Shown here: positions 49,586-59,278 of the stretch, piece by piece
Numbering within the stretch: position 1 is the stretch's first letter
Layout of the letters: every line of letters starts with the position of its first letter
Assembly (NCBI RefSeq): GCF_945859705.1
Contig: NC_079136.1
Span: 94,735,120-94,799,119 of the forward strand
Source of the DNA: Episyrphus balteatus
Lineage: Eukaryota; Arthropoda; Insecta; Diptera; Syrphidae
DNA length: 64,000 nucleotides
Direction of reading: 5' to 3'
Position numbers and translations under genes: made by a program
The notes under the pieces: model-generated
Told to the model about the DNA's origin: nothing
Databases searched by the model: none
The model's input: the letters and a program-made list of their open reading frames with translations, nothing else

Positions 49586-51079
49586 CTACCACAGAATTCT
49601 TATTGGAAGCATAATAGGGCTATTCAATACTCACCAGGAGGGAGGAAAAAAATAAAACCAAATAAAATAAAAAACGAGAAATTATTTATACAATTTTTTA
49701 TTTCAATTTTTATAAACAAATACACTTCAAATTTACCCGAAAAGTACATCCTTGACCTGGTTCCTTGTCCAAAATAATTTTCGAATCACACACAGCGAGC
49801 TCCCACGTGACAATTACCTTCTTATTCAAGCGCAACAACCAGCCAATGTATGCCAATGTTTATACGCACCGAGCTATCCAACTGAGTGTTGAACGAAGAT
49901 TCCAAGAAAAAAAAAGTCCAACAACAAATGAATGTGTGATGAGTGTAGTCGGCCATGCTCTCCAAAATTCCAAAAGCTGAACACTGAAATTAAAAAATAA
50001 AATGTTAAAAGGCAATACAACTAAGGAGAACCTTTCAACTTACTTTGGCAAGGTTTTTTAGGTTTGCTGCCAACAAGAGAATTAAATTTCCGCCGCAAAG
50101 CGAGCTTCTTCAAATATTCTTCAGCTCAGTTTTCTAGAGAATCGATTTGCGCTTTATGGGCGGCAAGTTGCGCTTCAATTTTTGCCCTTAATGACTCGTT
50201 TTGTGATATTTTTTACTTCAATGTCTGGACTTTTTCCTGCATATTTGTAAGCCTATTAACAGTACTGGTTGTTTCTCCTTGTTGGTGCAGCCACATCGTT
50301 TTCTTCGATCTTAGTTTGTTTTTTGATGTTTAATATTCAAAATTTCTTTTTTTGTACATAAGCAACAGGGATTTGATTATGTCCAAACCGAACTCAGCCC
50401 TCATTTCATCTAATTTCGATTTGAGAAAAAATTTTGTTTGGATTCTAGCTCATCGTTGTCTTGTTGAAGTGATGCAATTTCTCCAATGAATTTTGCATTT
50501 TGTTCAGCTAGCATTAGCTGAAGTTCACGATTTGGGATCTTATTTGGCAGAAAGATAACCAATTTACTTACGCTGTTCATTTAGTTGCCTTTGGAGTTCG
50601 TCCACACTGCTTATGATAGATTCATCTCCACTTTGATTGTTAAGAAGTTCGGATATAATCTTATTCAATTATAAACCTGCTTCAGCTGCATTTTCCAATT
50701 CCATTAAAAAAAAAATAAAAACAAAAATTATAACTAATCTGAATTCCGACATAATTTTAAAACATTCTTACCTTTTATATAGAAACAATTTGATCCTCTA
50801 GGTTCAAGCTTAGCTTTGTGCGAGATCAGTAAGCTTCGCTCGACAATATTTATTTTAACAGTAGAATTAATTGCCTCTCCTTGCGACATTGCGAAAGACA
50901 GTATAGTAGCCAAATATATAAGTTGCTGATATTAACATATTACAGAGTACATCAAATAATTCGACAATTCTTGGGGATAAGTTTTCAAAGAAATTCGTTT
51001 CCACTTGATGTATATAGTTTTGAAGTGGCTCATGTGACCACAATTAAAATCTTTTTCGCAAAACTCTTCTTGGTTTTGC

Positions 51080-51416
51080 TTCAAAAGGTTTTCTTGTTGC
51101 GGAATGGCACGTGTTGTTGCATTATTGCATATTTCATGATAATATGCCCCATGTAGGTTGATACCCACCGTGACCGTAGCCTCAGGGCGGTCAAAACCAA
51201 ATGGCGGTGGTTTGATTGCTGATGCTGTGGAGGTGGTTGGGAATGTTGTGGAGGAATCATGTGAGAAGGTGCCTGATGGTGCGGTTGCTGAGGTGGATGC
51301 TTCTGCGGTGGCGGAAGTTTTTTGTGATGTTGTGGAGGCAGTTTTTGCTGCTCTTGTTGCAATGTAGTAAACGACTGAAAAAGATTTTAGAAGATTGAAA
51401 TAAATTAGGCAAACTC
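51080..51416 (-). pseudogene. Duplicated fragment of TCERG1 intron 2/exon 3
   Basis: The minus strand matches the start of TCERG1 exon 3 (about 40960-41310) base for base over long stretches: the Gln/Pro/His coding region, CACGGTGGGTATCAACCT, and a CATTCCGCAACAAGAAAA end. It also includes about 50 bp of the preceding intron (AAATCTTTTTCA phrase), so it arose from DNA, not mRNA. The acceptor and VLPP codons are lost, about 45 bp around the YYQGMHPPNF codons are deleted, and a frameshift follows. Homology stops abruptly on both sides, where kinesin-derived sequence resumes. Confidence 0.9.
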
Positions 51417-52219
51417 GTACATATAAAAATAATTAATAATAATGTTTGTGCTCAAAACAGTACTTACTTTATCATCAGTTACACCCAGAGTTTACTTTGG
51501 CGCAATTTGCGAAATTGAAATAGAATACAGATATAAGCTTTTGTGCAATATTATTTTTAAACTATCCTGTAACCTCAGCGTGGACAATGTTTCTTCCACA
51601 TCCGTTGGATTGTTATTACAAATGATAGCAGTTAAAGCATTACCACCCAACGATGCTTGTAATATTCTTGTTAGTTTCGAGTCACGATAACAGACACATT
51701 TAGCTTCAGCCACCTTCTTTGAAACGAGAACCCGTTTCCCCTGTTTGATCTGCTCTCCCAGAGCCAGCTAGATCAGCAAGATTCAAAACACTTATTTGTA
51801 CAGGCTCTTCATCGGCTTGGTCAATTTTTCGGGATTCTATAATCTGTAAAATAAAAACCAATTGAATAAGATAAGTATGAGAATCAAAATAATGAAAAAA
51901 ACTTACAATTCGAAAAATAATATGCGATCGACTGGAACGTTCATTCTTCATTCACATGCATTTCACCGATTCTTCTTTGTTTACTACCTTCACGCAAGTA
52001 CACAAGCAAATCCTGCTCACATGTTATAATATTTTTACTGCAATTGACTGGAACTTCATCATTTGAGGTTTCATGAATTTAAAGATCTGTATTGAATTTA
52101 TTTAGAAGCTCATGGATTTTTCCTTTGTCAATTTCTATGAAGCTAACTCTGAAATTTAAAAAAAAAATTTAAATGGTTGGATAAATGTCTTAGAAAAAAA
52201 AAACAAGTAGGTTCCAATA

Positions 52220-52410
52220 TCCCTGTTCCATTGGAGGTGGTAGTCTACTAATAGTAGATGTTTTGGTTAATTTAGTTCTAAGAACTACTTACGCTCTTCT
52301 TCTCGAGTAAATACGATTTGTATTGAAACTTGAAATCGTTGAAAGTGCATTCTATTGAAAATCGTTAGTAACTACTAGTAATACTTTGCCACCTCCCAAA
52401 GGAACAGGGC
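52220..52410. mobile_element. MITE family 1, copy 2, inside the kinesin pseudogene
   Basis: The ends TCCCTGTTCCATTGGAGG and CACCTCCCAAAGGAACAGGG match the copies at 36113 and 59054. It interrupts the kinesin motor just after the first coding segment. The right flanking TA is not preserved (CATTA). Confidence 0.85.
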
Positions 52411-52846
52411 CATTATCAAGATACTATTTTCTCATCCACTTCCCATTTGCTGGCTTCGTTGGGCTCAATTGGACGAACTTTAATAGCAACTTGAATATTG
52501 CTTGCAGTCATGTTTTTTTTCGTGTAAAAAAGATTATAAATTTATTAAAAAAGAATAAAAAAAATATGCAAAAAAACAGAAAAAAAAAAAAACAAATCCA
52601 AATGGATTTGATTTGGGCCGAGTTGGGTATTGCTAGCCAACATGTTCGTTTCCAGATCGCTTTGTTATAATTGTTGACAAAGGATGCCTGCAATGTCTCG
52701 AACAGAAAAAGAAACTAACAGACTTTCCAATTTATAGTCTATCAACTACTAGAGGTAACCAAATACTTGTCAAAATTGGGATTATTCCTTGGTGATTTGC
52801 GATTGCACGATATCCTTGTGGAGGATAATCTATGGTTGCAAATAAT

Positions 52847-53020
52847 TGTTGAAATACTGTACTGTGTACTCATAATCAATTTAATATCTAAGTAGCTTAT
52901 CAAACAAACTTGTTTATTGAAAAATATTTTTTCTTCACTTCATTAAAATTATTCAAACTGTTCACATCGAATTATTTATTTTATTTAAATATTCTTCTGG
53001 AACAAGCTTAACTTACTACA
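52847..53020 (+). repeat. copia element 5' LTR
   Basis: 174 bp, starts TGTTGAAATACTG and ends CTTACTACA. It should contain the promoter; no clear TATA box is distinguishable in the AT-rich sequence. Confidence 0.95.
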
Positions 53021-53035
53021 GGTTATGGGACCAGC
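53021..53035 (+). promoter_or_regulatory. Primer-binding site, internal tRNA-iMet type
   Basis: GGTTATGGGACCAGC directly follows the LTR. Drosophila copia uses GGTTATGGGCCCAG, complementary to the inside of initiator tRNA-Met rather than its 3' end (established for copia). This site differs by one base within the aligned stretch. Confidence 0.75.
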
Positions 53036-53112
53036 AAATTTCTAGAAGAATTTGTATTGAATAATTAATATTTGTTTTTTGGTGATCCTGATATCAATTG
53101 TAATTACGTGCA

Positions 53113-56100
53113 ATGGGAAACGACAAGAATTTTTTGACTTCGATTGAAAGGCTAAAGGGACGTGAAAATTATTCCACATGGAAGTTTGCGATGCAGACAT
53201 TTTTGGAATATAATGGTCTTTGGGCTGCAGTACTTGGAACGGAAAAAGTTGCTGATAAGATAACACAGTCCAGGGCAGCAATAATTTTGAGCCTTGATCC
53301 AAGCAATTATGTACATATCCAAGATGCTTCAACAGCGCAAGATGTTTGGGATAAATTAAAGTCCACATTTGAAGACAAGGGTCGTGCACGCCGAATTACA
53401 TTGGCAAGACAATTAACAGGCACAAAACTTGAAAGTTGCAGTTCAATGGAAACATACGTTGCTACAATCATTACGGCGGCTCAGCGTTTGAATGCTATAG
53501 GATTCAAAGTCGATGATGAATGGTTGGCAATTTTTCTGATGTGCGGTTTGTCTGATCAGTTCACACCAATGGTCATGGCATTGGACAATGTTGATACAAA
53601 ACTCTCCAGTGATGCAATAAAAACCAAACTGTTGCAAGAAGCTTCTTCAGTGAGTGGTGAGGGTGCATTTTTTAGTGGACACAGTGCAAATAAAAAGGGT
53701 TTCACTAAGAAAAAGGGAATACGTTGCTATAGCTGCAACAAATTTGGACATAAATCTCCCGATTGTCCAATGAAGAAGTCCAACAAGGTGGATGAAAAAA
53801 CTAAATCTGGAGCTTCTTTTAGTGCTGCGTTTTTGGCTGGTAATTTCAACCCAGGTGATTGGTATATTGATTCTGGCGCAACGCAACATCTTACCATGAA
53901 CCAAAGTTGGATTTTCAATGCAGAGAAACCAGCGATACCTGATATAACTGCAGCTAATAGCACTAAAATGAAGGTTGAATCTTCTGGTTCGGTGAAGTTA
54001 CTAGCTGATGTAAATGGAAAACCGAATATGATCGAAGTAAAGAACGTTTTGTGCATCCCGAACTTGACAGCGAACCTTCTATCTGTAAGTCAGATGACAA
54101 AACGTGGACATATAGTTGAATTCTTTACAGATCGATGTGAAGTTCGAGACCAACAGAAGAATATTTTGGCAACAGCTTCCATGATTGATGGTTTATATCG
54201 CCTGAATAGTTTGCAAGATTGTGGTTTCATTGCAATTGCATCAGCTGAAAGTAGCGAGACTTGGCATCGGCGGTTGGGTCATTTGAACTATCAGGACCTG
54301 AAGAAAATGAAGTCTGGTGCTGTTGAAGGTATTTCGTTTCTTGAAGACAGTGGGGAACATGTTTGTGTCACTTGTTTGAAAGGGAAACAATCAAGATTGC
54401 CGTTCAAGAAAGCTGGCTCAAGATCAATGGCGCTTTTAGAAACAGTGCACGCTGACTTAACAGGCCCGATGGAAAATATTTCAATTGGTGGAGCTCGCTA
54501 TGCATTTGTTTTGGTTGACGATTTTAGCAGAAAAACTTTTACCTATTTTCTTAAATCCAAAGATGAAGCATTTTCTAAATTCTGTGAATTCAAGGCTTTG
54601 GTTGAGAAACAAACCGGAAAACAAATCAAGAAATTCCGATCAGATAATGGGACTGAATTCTGCAATCAAAGGTTCGATAAGTTGTTTAAGGCATGTGGTA
54701 TTGAACGGCAGACGTCAACGCCATACACACCACAGCAAAATGGGCTTGCAGAGCGAACAATAAGAACTTTGACCGAGCGTGCAAGGTGCATGCTACAAGA
54801 TGCAGATCTTCCGAAAAAGTTTTGGGCTGAAGCGATGTCAACGGCGACGTATTTAAAAAATCGTTCAATATCTCGTGTTTTGAACGACAAAACGCCAATT
54901 GAAATATGGACCGGATCAAGACCAAATCTAAGCCACTTAAGAATTTTTGGGTCGCGTGCAATGGTACATGTTCCTGCTGAGAAAAGAAGAAAATTTGATC
55001 CAAAATCCCAGGAATTGATTTTTACTGGTTATTGCGAGGGTACCAAGGGCTATCGAGTGTATGATTCTTCAACCAACCGTACTATAAACAGTCAAGATGT
55101 CATTTTCTTGGAAAAAGGTAATTTTTCTGATTCAAATTATACTAACGATTTTGTTGTGTACGATAGTTCTGAAACCGAAGAAGAAAATTCTGACACTGCG
55201 GATACAAGAGTTCAGGAAATTGATCAGGTGGCAGAAGTGAGTTCGACTGATGATGTTTTGATGAATCAATCTGAAAGTAGATCTGACAGCGTTCAGGATA
55301 CTGATGCTTCAATCAACACTCTATCAGACAGTGATTCAAATACCGAATTAACACAATTAAGAAGATCATCAAGAGAACGAAAAAAGAAAGAATTTCCTGG
55401 CTTTGTGTCGTATCTAGCCTGTAGCAATATTGAAGAACCATTGACAGTTGAAGAAGCTTTGAGTAGTTCAAATAGCAATGAATGGAAGTGTGCAATGACC
55501 GAAGAGTATCAATCTTTATTAGATAACCGGACTTGGGAATTGGTAGATTTGCCCAAAGATAGAAAGTCTATAAATTGTAAGTGGGTATACAAAGTGAAAA
55601 CCAATTCCAATGGGGAAATCGTCCGTTACAAGGCCCGACTTGTAGCCAAAGGATGCAGCCAACGTCCGGGAATTGATTATGATGAAACGTTTTCGCCAGT
55701 GGTGAGATATTCATCGATACGGCTACTGATTGCACTTGCTTCAAAATTTAATCTTTCCATCGATCAAATGGATGCAGTTACAGCTTTTCTGCAGGGGGAT
55801 GTTGAAGAAAAGGTGTATATGAAGCAACCAGAAAGTTTTGACGATGGAAGTGGACGAGTGTGTTTGCTTAGAAAGGCAATATATGGGTTAAAGCAAGCCA
55901 GTCGTCAATGGAATGTAAAATTGAATGATGTCATGGTTAAGTCTGGATACACTCGTTCCAAAACAGATGCTTGTATTTATTTTCGTCGTGAAAACAAGAG
56001 TATGGTATTCGTTGCTGTATATGTAGACGATTTGCTCATTTTTTCAAACAACAACTCATGGAAAAATCAGTTGAAGGCAAATCTGATGAAAAATTTCAGC

Positions 56101-56991
56101 ATGAAAGACCTTGGGCAAGCAGGAAGCTGTATTGGAATGCAAATAACGAGATACCAAAAAACAGGCACTATAACATTGGATCAGAAGAAGTATACTGAAC
56201 AAATTCTTGAAAGGTTTGGGATGTCAGACTGCCATCCTATTGATTCCCCGATTGATCCAAACACAAAATTAACAAAGGACATGTCACCAAAGACAGCGTA
56301 TGAAGAAAAGGATATGGAAAATATTCCTTATCAAGAAGCGGTGGGGAGTATTCTATATTTATCACAATGTACCCGACCTGACATTACTTATGCAATTGGT
56401 AATCTAAGCAGATTTAATAACAAGCCGGGACGACCACATTGGAATGCTGTCAAAAGAATTTTCCGATACCTAAAGAAAACGAAAGATTTCAAGCTAGTTT
56501 TCAAATCACTTGATGAAGAAGCTTCAAGACTTCATGGGTATTGCGATGCTGATTGGGCGTCAGATCCAGATGACAGAAAATCTTGCACGGGATATATTTT
56601 CAAATTTGAAAACTGTGCAATTTCATGGGCAAGCAAGAAACAGCCAACTGTAGCACTTTCCAGTGCTGAATCTGAGTACATGGCTCTCTCAGCTGCTACT
56701 CAAGAAGCCATTTGGATTCGCCAACTTTTAGCTGAGCTTTTGAAAAATTATGAAGAAACAATCCAAATTTACAGTGACAATCAAAGTGCCATCAATATGG
56801 CTAAAAATCAAATGTATAGCCCAAGAACTAAACATATAGACATTCGTCATCATTTTGTTCGAGAAAAATTAGATTGTGGAGACATCAAAGTCAACTATAT
56901 CAACACCAATGAAATGATTGCCGATAATTTGACCAAAGCAGTTAATAATGAAAAACATTTTTTTTGCACCAAGAATATGGGTTTATTTTAA
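53113..56991 (+). CDS. copia-type Gag-Pol polyprotein, 1292 residues
   Basis: One uninterrupted frame that encodes the retrotransposon's structural and replication proteins. In order: a Gag region (1-200) of the UBN2 type; a zinc knuckle CYSCNKFGHKSPDC at 205-218; an aspartic protease with DSGA at D253; an integrase with HHCC zinc finger (H385, C418, C421) and catalytic D448, D511, E547 (35 residues between the last two); a reverse transcriptase with KWVYKVKTNSNGE, KARLVAKG and the YVDD box at 970-973; and an RNase H with CDADWASD, SSAESEYMAL and YSDNQSAI. Protease-integrase-RT-RNase H order is the copia/Pseudoviridae arrangement. It has no env. Gag and Pol are in one frame, as in Drosophila copia, where Gag excess comes from splicing. 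No disabling change is visible. Confidence 0.96.
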   Translation: MGNDKNFLTSIERLKGRENYSTWKFAMQTFLEYNGLWAAVLGTEKVADKITQSRAAIILSLDPSNYVHIQDASTAQDVWDKLKSTFEDKGRARRITLARQLTGTKLESCSSMETYVATIITAAQRLNAIGFKVDDEWLAIFLMCGLSDQFTPMVMALDNVDTKLSSDAIKTKLLQEASSVSGEGAFFSGHSANKKGFTKKKGIRCYSCNKFGHKSPDCPMKKSNKVDEKTKSGASFSAAFLAGNFNPGDWYIDSGATQHLTMNQSWIFNAEKPAIPDITAANSTKMKVESSGSVKLLADVNGKPNMIEVKNVLCIPNLTANLLSVSQMTKRGHIVEFFTDRCEVRDQQKNILATASMIDGLYRLNSLQDCGFIAIASAESSETWHRRLGHLNYQDLKKMKSGAVEGISFLEDSGEHVCVTCLKGKQSRLPFKKAGSRSMALLETVHADLTGPMENISIGGARYAFVLVDDFSRKTFTYFLKSKDEAFSKFCEFKALVEKQTGKQIKKFRSDNGTEFCNQRFDKLFKACGIERQTSTPYTPQQNGLAERTIRTLTERARCMLQDADLPKKFWAEAMSTATYLKNRSISRVLNDKTPIEIWTGSRPNLSHLRIFGSRAMVHVPAEKRRKFDPKSQELIFTGYCEGTKGYRVYDSSTNRTINSQDVIFLEKGNFSDSNYTNDFVVYDSSETEEENSDTADTRVQEIDQVAEVSSTDDVLMNQSESRSDSVQDTDASINTLSDSDSNTELTQLRRSSRERKKKEFPGFVSYLACSNIEEPLTVEEALSSSNSNEWKCAMTEEYQSLLDNRTWELVDLPKDRKSINCKWVYKVKTNSNGEIVRYKARLVAKGCSQRPGIDYDETFSPVVRYSSIRLLIALASKFNLSIDQMDAVTAFLQGDVEEKVYMKQPESFDDGSGRVCLLRKAIYGLKQASRQWNVKLNDVMVKSGYTRSKTDACIYFRRENKSMVFVAVYVDDLLIFSNNNSWKNQLKANLMKNFSMKDLGQAGSCIGMQITRYQKTGTITLDQKKYTEQILERFGMSDCHPIDSPIDPNTKLTKDMSPKTAYEEKDMENIPYQEAVGSILYLSQCTRPDITYAIGNLSRFNNKPGRPHWNAVKRIFRYLKKTKDFKLVFKSLDEEASRLHGYCDADWASDPDDRKSCTGYIFKFENCAISWASKKQPTVALSSAESEYMALSAATQEAIWIRQLLAELLKNYEETIQIYSDNQSAINMAKNQMYSPRTKHIDIRHHFVREKLDCGDIKVNYINTNEMIADNLTKAVNNEKHFFCTKNMGLF

Positions 56992-57156
56992 TTTAGAAAT
57001 TTAATGAACATTTCTTCTGTTATTTAAATAATTTTGTTTATGTTTGTATAATTTATTTAAATACTAGATTGTTTGTTAAAACTTAATTTGTTCATATTAT
57101 ATTTTGAGATTGTTAACTTTTTAACTTAATTTAATTTTTTAATGAGTGCATTGATT

Positions 57157-57165
57157 AAGTGGGGA
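57157..57165 (+). promoter_or_regulatory. Polypurine tract of the copia element
   Basis: AGTGGGGA lies immediately before the 3' LTR, the position of the plus-strand primer. Confidence 0.7.
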
Positions 57166-57339
57166 TGTTGAAATACTGTACTGTGTACTCATAATCAATT
57201 TAATATCTAAGTAGCTTATCAAACAAACTTGTTTATTGAAAAATATTTTTTCTTCACTTCATTAAAATTATTCAAACTGTTCACATCGAATTATTTATTT
57301 TATTTAAATATTCTTCTGGAACAAGCTTAACTTACTACA
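57166..57339 (+). repeat. copia element 3' LTR
   Basis: 174 bp. I find no difference from the 5' LTR on direct comparison. The target duplication ATAAT follows at 57340. Confidence 0.95.
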
Positions 57340-58829
57340 ATAATTCCCAGAATTGAATCAAATATCGTTCAACAGGATTTGGATTCTCCATCGACAGAAT
57401 CCAGTAAATGATGACGACGATGATGATGAGTACTCTGGCAGTACAAAGCTTGATTTAAAATTTGCCTATGACTTGGAACAGTTTACATTGTGGGAATATT
57501 GTGAAATATGATGCAATGGTCAATTATCCAACTTCGACTATCTAACAATATTGAACAATGCAGCTGGTCGAAGTGTTACAAAGCCCGAGTATCACATCGT
57601 GCCATGGATAACAGATTTTGCACATCGCAATGGAGCCAATTGGAGAGATTTGTCTAAAAGTAAATATCGTTTAAACAAAGGAAATGTTCATCTCGATCTG
57701 ATGTTCAGATCGCATGGAGCAACATCGAGTCGACCTATTTGGGTGCCTTCTGAGTATCCTGTGTCGATTTTACGATTGCAAGAATGAACACCAGATAAAT
57801 GTATACCCGAATTCTATTCAATTCCAATGGTTTTTAAGAGTATACATGAATACTTGCAAGATTTGGAGTTACCAATATGGGCGAGTTGTTCAGAGGATTT
57901 CATTGCAAAACATCGAGAAGCACTTGAGAGTCAGCATGTTAGTGAGAGATTACAATTGTGGATTGATTTGAACTTTGGGTACAAATTAACAGGAAAAGCT
58001 GCTGTAAAATCAAAAAATGTTTGTCTCAGTATGGTTGATAGTCACAAAAAACTTTGCCAGCGAGGAATCGTTCAACTCTTCACCCAGCCTCATCCACCAA
58101 AACGTTTCCCTTCACCATCATGGATGAGCAAAACTCCATCACGTCTTATTGATCTCAATCGTCGTCTTGACAGAAGTCAAGATGATATCTCATCCCCCAA
58201 TATCAGATCTCCATCGCGGGAAGTAGATTCGCCTCTTCTGCAAACAACTCCACAGAGATTTGGCAGACTTAGAACCAAAACCATACGTACACCAAATACA
58301 ATTATCGAAGACAACAGTCAATTAAATCACCTCCAAAGATTATAGAATTGCATGTCGATTGGTAGCAGCATCAAATGCTTCAGAAATTCCCAAATGTCTG
58401 ATTGTCTGCGGTATGTTGTAAAGTTAACTATTAAATCTCAATACTGCAGTCTGCAGGACTGGTCACGAAATGAAATAACATTTTGAAAAATGAATTTTTC
58501 ACATTTGACGTTTAAATAGTATCGTTTAAACACCTATCGAGAAACGTTCTTTTTCTAACAATGTTAGATATTGTTAAACTGTCAAACCACCAACAATTTT
58601 TTTTGAGAATACTTTTATGTGCATTATTATAACAAAACATCATGTTTTTTTATTCAAAATAAATTCTCTCGCATTATGAAATTACAAAACTTACTTTTTA
58701 TTTTCATTTTTCCTTTGCTTAATTTTAACATTGCTTACTACAACAAAAAGCTATCCGATAGATTTTTGTTAGCTGTTTGAACGCACCCATTAATTTTTTA
58801 GTTGCAATTTTGTATTTTTATCGCCACCA

Positions 58830-59045
58830 GAAACATGTCTGATGAATCCAGTGAAAGTGCGAGTAGGTACATAATAAAAATGAAAATAGAAATTGTCCCG
58901 TCGTAAAAATCATCGTCCACCACAATAATCCACATCACAGAAACAGCAGTGGGATCGAGATGATGATACTGCTGCTTCTGGTGCCTCCGTTAAAACACCA
59001 GAAGCATCAGCAGCTACCTCGATATTAACATCAAGTGGAGGATAG
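58830..59045 (+). pseudogene. Possible gene 5'-end fragment (unidentified)
   Basis: An ATG at about 58834 begins MSDESSESA, followed by a GTAGGT donor-like site, an ATAAAAATGAAAATAG acceptor-like end, and then a less AT-rich segment reading QQWDRDDDTAASGASVKTPE in one frame after an in-frame stop. Composition and codon texture look exonic, but I do not recognise the protein. It ends where MITE family 1 copy 3 begins. Confidence 0.35.
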
Positions 59046-59053
59046 TATTAATA

Positions 59054-59215
59054 GCCCTGTTCCATTGGAGGTGGTAGTCTACTAATAGTAGATGTTCTTA
59101 GATGCTCCTCTTCCCGAGTAGATACAATTTGTATTGAATTCGTTGAAAGTGCGTTCCATTGAAAATCGCTAGTAAACTACTATTTGTACTTGATCAACTC
59201 CCAAAGGAACAGGGC
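59054..59215. mobile_element. MITE family 1, copy 3 (162 bp)
   Basis: GCCCTGTTCCATTGGAGG to CTCCCAAAGGAACAGGGC, with TA outside both ends. The middle is shorter than in the copy at 36113. Confidence 0.88.
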
Positions 59216-59278
59216 TAATAAGTCAACGAGCTCTGGAAAAGATCATATAATCCACCTACCTTTTAAATTTGATCAAGT

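Larger units (their letters stand above)
49990..52511 (-). pseudogene. Kinesin pseudogene, CENP-E/kinesin-7-like, with introns
   Basis: On the minus strand, the motor N-terminus MTASNIQVAIKVRPIEPNE starts at 52511. After a MITE (52220-52410) the frame resumes at about 52150 with VSFIEIDKGKIHELL, an in-frame stop, YLREGSKQRRIGEMHVNE, then a 7-nt insertion/frameshift before ERSSRSHIIFRI. A GT-AG intron lies at about 51847-51905. NLADLAGSGRADQTG (switch II region) follows, then a deletion of some 40 residues, then YRDSKLTRILQASLGGNAL. The Walker A P-loop exon is missing. Farther on (50900-50000) coiled-coil-like pieces occur, such as SSVDELQRQLNEQR and LRAKIEAQLAAHKAQIDSLE, broken by stops and intron-like gaps. 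Retained introns show it is a genomic, not processed, copy. The motor resembles Drosophila cmet/cana; the subfamily is an inference. A TCERG1 fragment is embedded at 51080-51416. Confidence 0.82.
52847..57339 (+). mobile_element. Complete copia-type LTR retrotransposon, 4493 bp
   Basis: Two 174-bp LTRs that match throughout by eye, TG...CA ends and a 5-bp target duplication ATAAT (52842-52846 and 57340-57344) define it exactly. Order: 5' LTR, primer-binding site, one long Gag-Pol frame, purine tract, 3' LTR. The matching LTRs and intact frame indicate a recent insertion that may still be mobile. It lies in the same direction as, and within, the WDR81 fragment. Confidence 0.97.
52640..58345 (+). 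pseudogene. WDR81: WDR81-like BEACH-domain gene fragment, split by copia
   Basis: Plus-strand pieces lie on both sides of the copia insertion. Before it (about 52640-52846) the sequence ends GDLRLHDILVEDNLWLQII. After it, from 57340, come a FTLWEYC segment, a stop/frameshift, SNFDYLTILNNAAGRS, TKPEYHIVPWITDFAHRNGANWRDLSK (57551 on) and RPIWVPSEYPVSILRLQE with a stop at about 57787. Then, in another frame, MVFKSIHEYLQDLELPIWAS, FIAKHREALESQHVSERLQ, WIDLNFGYKLTGKAAVKSKN and RGIVQLFTQPHPPKRFPSP follow, with a Ser/Thr/Pro-rich tail ending at 58345. The BEACH core and the VQLFxQPHP ending are as I recall for WDR81, an endosomal PI3-kinase regulator. The WD40 repeats are absent. Frameshifts make it non-functional even without copia. 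Confidence 0.8.

Noticed and set aside
49990..52511. A working kinesin gene
   Set aside because: Missing P-loop exon, in-frame stops, a 7-nt insertion and a foreign TCERG1 fragment rule it out.
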